Notes under the pieces: model-generated
Seen by the model: only the letters and a program-made list of their open reading frames with translations
Databases searched by the model: none
Told to the model about the DNA's origin: nothing
NCBI GenBank assembly: GCA_028752905.1
Contig: JAQNBH010000022.1
Coordinates: 496,001 to 560,000, forward strand
Direction of reading: 5' to 3'
Origin: Cladorhizidae sp. MBARI D1340-BT2
Lineage: Eukaryota > Porifera > Demospongiae > Poecilosclerida > Cladorhizidae
Length of the DNA: 64,000 nt
In this document: positions 53,095 to 63,638 of the stretch, in pieces
Numbering within the stretch: the stretch's first letter is position 1
How the letters are laid out: each line of letters starts with the position of its first letter
Program-made: the position numbers and the translations under genes

Positions 53095-54002
53095 TTGATA
53101 TCAACAGAGAGCACAGGGAGAGACCTATCTTAATAGCTATATATCAAGTTTATACAGTGAAGTGTGGAGAATCTATGAAGCTAACCTCTTTAGCATCAAG
53201 ATAGAGAACACATAGAGAAACCTATCTTGTGATTCTATGTATGCAGAATATACGGATGTTTGGTATCAAGAGAGAGAACAGAGAGAGGCCTACCTTTAGA
53301 GCTATATATCAAGTCTATTCAGTGAAGTGTGGAGAATCTATGAAGCTAACATGTTTAGCTCAAGATAGAGAACACTGAGAGATACCTATCTTGCAAGTCC
53401 ATTACAGTGAAGTGTGCAGAATATATGGATGTTTGGTATCAAGAGAGAGCACTTAGAGAGTCCTATCTTAATAGCTATACATCAAGTCTATTCAGTGAAG
53501 TGTGGATAATCTACGAAGCTAACATGTTTAGCATCAAGTAAGAGTACAATTCATAACTGCCCTAATTAACAAGACCAAAGTCCCAGATTTTGTCAACTGA
53601 TAGAGAAGGCCCTTATCTGCAACATGTCAACAGATTATCAATAAATGTAGTGGTTTTTCACTGGCAGGCCACCGCTTTGGCAACTGGAAAACGCCAGGAA
53701 AGATCGCAAACCTTAACACTTCAAATCACCATAACTTGCTAATACTTAGAGTACTCAAAATTTTGGTACGTACAAAAGACAGATAATCAGAAGAGCTATC
53801 CGTTGATATAAAATTTATCTTTTTTGAGTAAAGTGTAGAAAAGTTATGAGCTTTACGGCAAAATAACAAGATTTTTGGGGGGGAAATGAGAAACATATAG
53901 ACCAAATTAGGGCAAATATCAAGATAGAGAACACATAATGAAACCTATCATTCGAATCATATCAAGTCCATTACAGTGAAGTGTGCAGAATATTATGGAT
54001 GT
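53095..54002. repeat. Unit 62, long 908 bp, tail b'
   Basis: M2; b'; T5G7A3. Counterpart of unit 68. Confidence 0.97.
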
Positions 54003-54909
54003 TTGATATCAACAGAGAGCACAGGGAGAGACCTATCTTAATAGCTATATATCAAGTTTATACAGTGAAGTGTGGAGAATCTATGAAGCTAACCTGTTTA
54101 GCATCAAGATAGAGAACACATAGAGAAACCTATCTTGTGATTCTATGTATGCAGAATATACGGATGTTTGATATCAAGAGAGAGAACAGAGAGAGGCCTA
54201 ACTTTAGAGCTATATATCAAGTCTATTCAGTGAAGTGTGGAGAATCTATGAAGCTAACATGTTTAGCTCAAGATAGAGAACACTGAGAGATACCTATCTT
54301 GCAAGTCCATTACAGTGAAGTGTGCAGAATATATGGATGTTTGGTATCAAGAGAGAGCACTTAGAGAGTCCTATCTTAATAGCTATACATCAAGTCTATT
54401 CAGTGAAGTGTGGATAATCTACGAAGCTAACATGTTTAGCATCAAGTAAGAGTACAATTCATAACTGCCCTAATTAACAAGACCAAAGTCCCAGATTTTG
54501 TCAACTGATAGAGAAGGCCCTTATCTGCAACATGTCAACAGATTATCAATAAATGTAGTGGTTTTTCACTGGCAGGCCACCGCTTTGGCAACTGGAAAAC
54601 GCCAGGAAAGATCGCAAACCTTAACACTTCAAATCACTATAACTTGCTAATACTTAGAGTACTCAAAATTTTGGCACGTACAAAAGACAGATAATTAGAA
54701 GGGCTATCCGGTGATATAAAAATTTCTTTTTTGGGTAAAGTGTAGAAAAGTTATGAGCTTTACGGCAAAATAACAAGATTTTGGGGGGGAAAATGAGAAA
54801 CATATAGACCCAATTAGGGCAAATATCAAGATAGAGAACACATAATGAAACCTATCATTCGAATCATATCAAGTCCATTACAGTGAAGTGTGCAGAATAT
54901 TATGGATGT
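54003..54909. repeat. Unit 63, long 907 bp, M3
   Basis: M3; aatcactat in the core, shared only with unit 69; tail a; T4G7A4. Confidence 0.97.
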
Positions 54910-55644
54910 TTGATATCAACAGAGAGCACAGGGAGAGACCTATCTTAATAGCTATATATTAAGTTTATATAGTGAAGTGTGGAGAATCTATGAAGCTAAC
55001 CTGTTTAGCATCAAGATAGAGAACACATAGAGAAACCTATCTTGTGATTCTATGTATGCAGAATATACGGATGTTTGGTATCAAGAGAGAGAACAGAGAG
55101 AGGCCTACCTTTAGAGCTATATATCAAGTCTATTCAGTGAAGTGTGGATAATCTACGAAGCTAACATGTTTAGCATCAAGTAAGAGTACAATTCATAACT
55201 GCCCTAATTAACAAGACCAAAGTCCCAGATTTTGTCAACTGATAGAGAAGGCCCTTATCTGCAACATGTCAACAGATTATCAATAAATGTAGTGGTTTTT
55301 CACTGGCAGGCCACCGCTTTGGCAACTGGAAAACGCCAGGAAAGATCGCAAACCTTAACACTTCAAATCACCATAACTTGCTAATACTTAGAGTACTCAA
55401 AATTTTGGCACGTACAAAAGACAGATAATCAGAAGGGCTACCCGTTGATATAAAATTTATCTTTTTTAAGTAAAGTATAGAAAAGTTATGAGCTTTACGG
55501 CAAAATAACAAGATTTTTGGGGGGAAAATGAGAAACATATAGACCAAATTAGGGCAAATATCAAGATAGAGAACACATAATAAAACCTATCATTCGAATC
55601 ATATCAAGTCCATTACAGTGAAGTGTGCAGAATATTATGGATGT
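54910..55644. repeat. Unit 64, short 735 bp, tail c, M6
   Basis: M1; tail c; M6; T5G6A4. First short unit after the long-only domain. Confidence 0.97.
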
Positions 55645-56551
55645 TTGATATCAACAGAGAGCACAGGGAGAGACCTATCTTAATAGCTATATATCAAGTT
55701 TATACAGTGAAGTGTGGAGAATCTATGAAGCTAACCTGTTTAGCATCAAGATAGAGAACACATAGAGAAACCTATCTTGTGATTCTATGTATGCAGAATA
55801 TACGGATGTTTGGTATCAAGAGAGAGAACAGAGAGAGGCCTACCTTTAGAGCTATATATCAAGTCTATTCAGTGAAGTGTGGAGAATCTATGAAGCTAAC
55901 ATGTTTAGCTCAAGATAGAGAACACTGAGAGATACCTATCTTGCAAGTCCATTACAGTGAAGTGTGCAGAATATATGGATGTTTGGTATCAAGAGAGAGC
56001 ACTTAGAGAGTCCTATCTTAATAGCTATACATCAAGTCTATTCAGTGAAGTGTGGATAATCTACGAAGCTAACATGTTTAGCATCAAGTAAGAGTACAAT
56101 TCATAACTGCCCTAATTAACAAGACCAAAGTCCCAGATTTTGTCAACTGATAGAGAAGGCCCTTATCTGCAACATGTCAACAGATTATCAATAAATGTAG
56201 TGGTTTTTCACTTGCAGGCCACCGCTTTGGCAACTGGAAAACGCCAGGAAAGATCGCAAACCTTAACACTTCAAATCACCATAACTTTCTAATACTTAGA
56301 GTACTCAAAATTTTGGCACGTACAAAAGACAGATAATTAGAAGGGCTATCCGGTGATATAAAAATTTCTTTTTTGGGTAAAGTGTAGAAAAGTTATGAGC
56401 TTTACGGCAAAATAACAAGATTTTGGGGGGGGAAATGAGAAACATATAGACCCAATTAGGGCAAATATCAAGATAGAGAACACATAATGAAACCTATCAT
56501 TCGAATCATATCAAGTCCATTACAGTGAAGTGTGCAGAATATTATGGATGT
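55645..56551. repeat. Unit 65, long 907 bp, M5
   Basis: M5; tail a; T4G8A3. Confidence 0.97.
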
Positions 56552-57459
56552 TTGATATCAACAGAGAGCACAGGGAGAGACCTATCTTAATAGCTATATA
56601 TTAAGTTTATACAGTGAAGTGTGGAGAATCTATGAAGCTAACCTCTTTAGCATCAAGATAGAGAACACATAGAGAAACCTATCTTGTGATTCTATGTATG
56701 CAGAATATACGGATGTTTGGTATCAAGAGAGAGAACAGAGAGAGGCCTACCTTTAGAGCTATATATCAAGTCTATTCAGTGAAGTGTGGAGAATCTATGA
56801 AGCTAACATGTTTAGCTCAAGATAGAGAACACTGAGAGATACCTATCTTGCAAGTCCATTACAGTGAAGTGTGCAGAATATATGGATGTTTGGTATCAAG
56901 AGAGAGCACTTAGAGAGTCCTATCTTAATAGCTATACATCAAGTCTATTCAGTGAAGTGTGGATAATCTACGAAGCTAACATGTTTAGCATCAAGTAAGA
57001 GTACAATTCATAACTGCCCTAATTAACAAGACCAAAGTCCCAGATTTTGTCAACTGATAGAGAAGGCCCTTATCTGCAACATGTCAACAGATTATCAATA
57101 AATGTAGTGGTTTTTCACTGGCAGGCCACCGCTTTGGCAACTGGAAAACGCCAGGAAAGATCGCAAACCTTAACACTTCAAATCACCATAACTTGCTAAT
57201 ACTTAGAGTACTCAAAATTTTGGTACGTACAAAAGACAGATAATCAGAAGAGCTATCCGTTGATATAAAATTTATCTTTTTTGAGTAAAGTGTAGAAAAG
57301 TTATGAGCTTTACGGCAAAATAACAAGATTTTTGGGGGGGAAATGAGAAACATATAGACCAAATTAGGGCAAATATCAAGATAGAGAACACATAATGAAA
57401 CCTATCATTCGAATCATATCAAGTCCATTACAGTGAAGTGTGCAGAATATTATGGATGT
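56552..57459. repeat. Unit 66, long 908 bp, partial M1 + M2, b'
   Basis: Has tattaag but the common tatacag, so only the first half of M1; M2; b'; T5G7A3. A short conversion patch from an M1 unit would explain it. Confidence 0.97.
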
Positions 57460-58366
57460 TTGATATCAACAGAGAGCACAGGGAGAGACCTATCTTAATA
57501 GCTATATATCAAGTTTATACAGTGAAGTGTGGAGAATCTATGAAGCTAACCTGTTTAGCATCAAGATAGAGAACACATAGAGAAACCTATCTTGTGATTC
57601 TATGTATGCAGAATATACGGATGTTTGATATCAAGAGAGAGAACAGAGAGAGGCCTAACTTTAGAGCTATATATCAAGTCTATTCAGTGAAGTGTGGAGA
57701 ATCTATGAAGCTAACATGTTTAGCTCAAGATAGAGAACACTGAGAGATACCTATCTTGCAAGTCCATTACAGTGAAGTGTGCAGAATATATGGATGTTTG
57801 GTATCAAGAGAGAGCACTTAGAGAGTCCTATCTTAATAGCTATACATCAAGTCTATTCAGTGAAGTGTGGATAATCTACGAAGCTAACATGTTTAGCATC
57901 AAGTAAGAGTACAATTCATAACTGCCCTAATTAACAAGACCAAAGTCCCAGATTTTGTCAACTGATAGAGAAGGCCCTTATCTGCAACATGTCAACAGAT
58001 TATCAATAAATGTAGTGGTTTTTCACTGGCAGGCCACCGCTTTGGCAACTGGAAAACGCCAGGAAAGATCGCAAACCTTAACACTTCAAATCACCATAAC
58101 TTGCTAATACTTAGAGTACTCAAAATTTTGGCACGTACAAAAGACAGATAATTAGAAGGGCTATCCGGTGATATAAAAATTTCTTTTTTGGGTAAAGTGT
58201 AGAAAAGTTATGAGCTTTACGGCAAAATAACAAGATTTTGGGGGGGAAAATGAGAAACATATAGACCCAATTAGGGCAAATATCAAGATAGAGAACACAT
58301 AATGAAACCTATCATTCGAATCATATCAAGTCCATTACAGTGAAGTGTGCAGAATATTATGGATGT
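57460..58366. repeat. Unit 67, long 907 bp, M3
   Basis: M3 with the common aatcaccat; tail a; T4G7A4. Confidence 0.97.
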
Positions 58367-59274
58367 TTGATATCAACAGAGAGCACAGGGAGAGACCTAT
58401 CTTAATAGCTATATATCAAGTTTATACAGTGAAGTGTGGAGAATCTATGAAGCTAACCTCTTTAGCATCAAGATAGAGAACACATAGAGAAACCTATCTT
58501 GTGATTCTATGTATGCAGAATATACGGATGTTTGGTATCAAGAGAGAGAACAGAGAGAGGCCTACCTTTAGAGCTATATATCAAGTCTATTCAGTGAAGT
58601 GTGGAGAATCTATGAAGCTAACATGTTTAGCTCAAGATAGAGAACACTGAGAGATACCTATCTTGCAAGTCCATTACAGTGAAGTGTGCAGAATATATGG
58701 ATGTTTGGTATCAAGAGAGAGCACTTAGAGAGTCCTATCTTAATAGCTATACATCAAGTCTATTCAGTGAAGTGTGGATAATCTACGAAGCTAACATGTT
58801 TAGCATCAAGTAAGAGTACAATTCATAACTGCCCTAATTAACAAGACCAAAGTCCCAGATTTTGTCAACTGATAGAGAAGGCCCTTATCTGCAACATGTC
58901 AACAGATTATCAATAAATGTAGTGGTTTTTCACTGGCAGGCCACCGCTTTGGCAACTGGAAAACGCCAGGAAAGATCGCAAACCTTAACACTTCAAATCA
59001 CCATAACTTGCTAATACTTAGAGTACTCAAAATTTTGGTACGTACAAAAGACAGATAATCAGAAGAGCTATCCGTTGATATAAAATTTATCTTTTTTGAG
59101 TAAAGTGTAGAAAAGTTATGAGCTTTACGGCAAAATAACAAGATTTTTGGGGGGGAAATGAGAAACATATAGACCAAATTAGGGCAAATATCAAGATAGA
59201 GAACACATAATGAAACCTATCATTCGAATCATATCAAGTCCATTACAGTGAAGTGTGCAGAATATTATGGATGT
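58367..59274. repeat. Unit 68, long 908 bp, tail b'
   Basis: M2; b'; T5G7A3; without M1. Confidence 0.97.
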
Positions 59275-60181
59275 TTGATATCAACAGAGAGCACAGGGAG
59301 AGACCTATCTTAATAGCTATATATCAAGTTTATACAGTGAAGTGTGGAGAATCTATGAAGCTAACCTGTTTAGCATCAAGATAGAGAACACATAGAGAAA
59401 CCTATCTTGTGATTCTATGTATGCAGAATATACGGATGTTTGATATCAAGAGAGAGAACAGAGAGAGGCCTAACTTTAGAGCTATATATCAAGTCTATTC
59501 AGTGAAGTGTGGAGAATCTATGAAGCTAACATGTTTAGCTCAAGATAGAGAACACTGAGAGATACCTATCTTGCAAGTCCATTACAGTGAAGTGTGCAGA
59601 ATATATGGATGTTTGGTATCAAGAGAGAGCACTTAGAGAGTCCTATCTTAATAGCTATACATCAAGTCTATTCAGTGAAGTGTGGATAATCTACGAAGCT
59701 AACATGTTTAGCATCAAGTAAGAGTACAATTCATAACTGCCCTAATTAACAAGACCAAAGTCCCAGATTTTGTCAACTGATAGAGAAGGCCCTTATCTGC
59801 AACATGTCAACAGATTATCAATAAATGTAGTGGTTTTTCACTGGCAGGCCACCGCTTTGGCAACTGGAAAACGCCAGGAAAGATCGCAAACCTTAACACT
59901 TCAAATCACTATAACTTGCTAATACTTAGAGTACTCAAAATTTTGGCACGTACAAAAGACAGATAATTAGAAGGGCTATCCGGTGATATAAAAATTTCTT
60001 TTTTGGGTAAAGTGTAGAAAAGTTATGAGCTTTACGGCAAAATAACAAGATTTTGGGGGGGAAAATGAGAAACATATAGACCCAATTAGGGCAAATATCA
60101 AGATAGAGAACACATAATGAAACCTATCATTCGAATCATATCAAGTCCATTACAGTGAAGTGTGCAGAATATTATGGATGT
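59275..60181. repeat. Unit 69, long 907 bp, M3
   Basis: M3; aatcactat, as in unit 63; T4G7A4. Confidence 0.97.
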
Positions 60182-60916
60182 TTGATATCAACAGAGAGCA
60201 CAGGGAGAGACCTATCTTAATAGCTATATATTAAGTTTATATAGTGAAGTGTGGAGAATCTATGAAGCTAACCTGTTTAGCATCAAGATAGAGAACACAT
60301 AGAGAAACCTATCTTGTGATTCTATGTATGCAGAATATACGGATGTTTGGTATCAAGAGAGAGAACAGAGAGAGGCCTACCTTTAGAGCTATATATCAAG
60401 TCTATTCAGTGAAGTGTGGATAATCTACGAAGCTAACATGTTTAGCATCAAGTAAGAGTACAATTCATAACTGCCCTAATTAACAAGACCAAAGTCCCAG
60501 ATTTTGTCAACTGATAGAGAAGGCCCTTATCTGCAACATGTCAACAGATTATCAATAAATGTAGTGGTTTTTCACTGGCAGGCCACCGCTTTGGCAACTG
60601 GAAAACGCCAGGAAAGATCGCAAACCTTAACACTTCAAATCACCATAACTTGCTAATACTTAGAGTACTCAAAATTTTGGCACGTACAAAAGACAGATAA
60701 TCAGAAGGGCTACCCGTTGATATAAAATTTATCTTTTTTAAGTAAAGTATAGAAAAGTTATGAGCTTTACGGCAAAATAACAAGATTTTTGGGGGGAAAA
60801 TGAGAAACATATAGACCAAATTAGGGCAAATATCAAGATAGAGAACACATAATAAAACCTATCATTCGAATCATATCAAGTCCATTACAGTGAAGTGTGC
60901 AGAATATTATGGATGT
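60182..60916. repeat. Unit 70, short 735 bp, tail c, M6
   Basis: M1; tail c; M6; T5G6A4. Confidence 0.97.
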
Positions 60917-61823
60917 TTGATATCAACAGAGAGCACAGGGAGAGACCTATCTTAATAGCTATATATCAAGTTTATACAGTGAAGTGTGGAGAATCTATGA
61001 AGCTAACCTGTTTAGCATCAAGATAGAGAACACATAGAGAAACCTATCTTGTGATTCTATGTATGCAGAATATACGGATGTTTGGTATCAAGAGAGAGAA
61101 CAGAGAGAGGCCTACCTTTAGAGCTATATATCAAGTCTATTCAGTGAAGTGTGGAGAATCTATGAAGCTAACATGTTTAGCTCAAGATAGAGAACACTGA
61201 GAGATACCTATCTTGCAAGTCCATTACAGTGAAGTGTGCAGAATATATGGATGTTTGGTATCAAGAGAGAGCACTTAGAGAGTCCTATCTTAATAGCTAT
61301 ACATCAAGTCTATTCAGTGAAGTGTGGATAATCTACGAAGCTAACATGTTTAGCATCAAGTAAGAGTACAATTCATAACTGCCCTAATTAACAAGACCAA
61401 AGTCCCAGATTTTGTCAACTGATAGAGAAGGCCCTTATCTGCAACATGTCAACAGATTATCAATAAATGTAGTGGTTTTTCACTTGCAGGCCACCGCTTT
61501 GGCAACTGGAAAACGCCAGGAAAGATCGCAAACCTTAACACTTCAAATCACCATAACTTTCTAATACTTAGAGTACTCAAAATTTTGGCACGTACAAAAG
61601 ACAGATAATTAGAAGGGCTATCCGGTGATATAAAAATTTCTTTTTTGGGTAAAGTGTAGAAAAGTTATGAGCTTTACGGCAAAATAACAAGATTTTGGGG
61701 GGGGAAATGAGAAACATATAGACCCAATTAGGGCAAATATCAAGATAGAGAACACATAATGAAACCTATCATTCGAATCATATCAAGTCCATTACAGTGA
61801 AGTGTGCAGAATATTATGGATGT
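60917..61823. repeat. Unit 71, long 907 bp, M5
   Basis: M5; tail a; T4G8A3. Last M5 unit in the window. Confidence 0.97.
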
Positions 61824-62731
61824 TTGATATCAACAGAGAGCACAGGGAGAGACCTATCTTAATAGCTATATATTAAGTTTATACAGTGAAGTGTGGAGAA
61901 TCTATGAAGCTAACCTCTTTAGCATCAAGATAGAGAACACATAGAGAAACCTATCTTGTGATTCTATGTATGCAGAATATACGGATGTTTGGTATCAAGA
62001 GAGAGAACAGAGAGAGGCCTACCTTTAGAGCTATATATCAAGTCTATTCAGTGAAGTGTGGAGAATCTATGAAGCTAACATGTTTAGCTCAAGATAGAGA
62101 ACACTGAGAGATACCTATCTTGCAAGTCCATTACAGTGAAGTGTGCAGAATATATGGATGTTTGGTATCAAGAGAGAGCACTTAGAGAGTCCTATCTTAA
62201 TAGCTATACATCAAGTCTATTCAGTGAAGTGTGGATAATCTACGAAGCTAACATGTTTAGCATCAAGTAAGAGTACAATTCATAACTGCCCTAATTAACA
62301 AGACCAAAGTCCCAGATTTTGTCAACTGATAGAGAAGGCCCTTATCTGCAACATGTCAACAGATTATCAATAAATGTAGTGGTTTTTCACTGGCAGGCCA
62401 CCGCTTTGGCAACTGGAAAACGCCAGGAAAGATCGCAAACCTTAACACTTCAAATCACCATAACTTGCTAATACTTAGAGTACTCAAAATTTTGGTACGT
62501 ACAAAAGACAGATAATCAGAAGAGCTATCCGTTGATATAAAATTTATCTTTTTTGAGTAAAGTGTAGAAAAGTTATGAGCTTTACGGCAAAATAACAAGA
62601 TTTTTGGGGGGGAAATGAGAAACATATAGACCAAATTAGGGCAAATATCAAGATAGAGAACACATAATGAAACCTATCATTCGAATCATATCAAGTCCAT
62701 TACAGTGAAGTGTGCAGAATATTATGGATGT
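61824..62731. repeat. Unit 72, long 908 bp, partial M1 + M2, b'
   Basis: Same mixed tattaag/tatacag state as unit 66; M2; b'; T5G7A3. Confidence 0.97.
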
Positions 62732-63638
62732 TTGATATCAACAGAGAGCACAGGGAGAGACCTATCTTAATAGCTATATATCAAGTTTATACAGTGAAGT
62801 GTGGAGAATCTATGAAGCTAACCTGTTTAGCATCAAGATAGAGAACACATAGAGAAACCTATCTTGTGATTCTATGTATGCAGAATATACGGATGTTTGA
62901 TATCAAGAGAGAGAACAGAGAGAGGCCTAACTTTAGAGCTATATATCAAGTCTATTCAGTGAAGTGTGGAGAATCTATGAAGCTAACATGTTTAGCTCAA
63001 GATAGAGAACACTGAGAGATACCTATCTTGCAAGTCCATTACAGTGAAGTGTGCAGAATATATGGATGTTTGGTATCAAGAGAGAGCACTTAGAGAGTCC
63101 TATCTTAATAGCTATACATCAAGTCTATTCAGTGAAGTGTGGATAATCTACGAAGCTAACATGTTTAGCATCAAGTAAGAGTACAATTCATAACTGCCCT
63201 AATTAACAAGACCAAAGTCCCAGATTTTGTCAACTGATAGAGAAGGCCCTTATCTGCAACATGTCAACAGATTATCAATAAATGTAGTGGTTTTTCACTG
63301 GCAGGCCACCGCTTTGGCAACTGGAAAACGCCAGGAAAGATCGCAAACCTTAACACTTCAAATCACCATAACTTGCTAATACTTAGAGTACTCAAAATTT
63401 TGGCACGTACAAAAGACAGATAATTAGAAGGGCTATCCGGTGATATAAAAATTTCTTTTTTGGGTAAAGTGTAGAAAAGTTATGAGCTTTACGGCAAAAT
63501 AACAAGATTTTGGGGGGGAAAATGAGAAACATATAGACCCAATTAGGGCAAATATCAAGATAGAGAACACATAATGAAACCTATCATTCGAATCATATCA
63601 AGTCCATTACAGTGAAGTGTGCAGAATATTATGGATGT
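62732..63638. repeat. Unit 73, long 907 bp, M3
   Basis: M3; tail a; T4G7A4; counterpart of unit 67. Confidence 0.97.

Larger units (their letters stand above)
50374..54002. repeat. Long tetramer HOR, copy 5
   Basis: Units 59-62, 3629 bp, with the standard order. The last unit (M2, b') is also the first member of the 5272-bp hexamer that follows. Confidence 0.9.
32232..54909. repeat. Long-only domain, 25 consecutive long units
   Basis: Units 39-63 contain no short unit, while the region to the left has one every one to four units. Markers M5 and M6 are abundant here, and units 40-62 mostly follow the order M6 unit, M5 unit, T4G8A3 unit, tail-b unit (3 x 907 + 908 = 3629 bp). Confidence 0.93.
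53095..58366. repeat. Hexamer HOR, copy 1 (5272 bp)
   Basis: Units 62-67 (908, 907, 735, 907, 908, 907). Order: M2/b'; M3 with aatcactat; short M1/c/M6; M5; M1-partial+M2/b'; M3. Confidence 0.95.
58367..63638. repeat. Hexamer HOR, copy 2 (5272 bp)
   Basis: Units 68-73 repeat copy 1 unit for unit, including the private aatcactat of the second unit and the mixed tattaag/tatacag state of the fifth. I saw no difference at any marker site checked, so this is among the youngest duplications in the window. The next unit (74) is short, so a third hexamer does not start in register. Confidence 0.95.
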
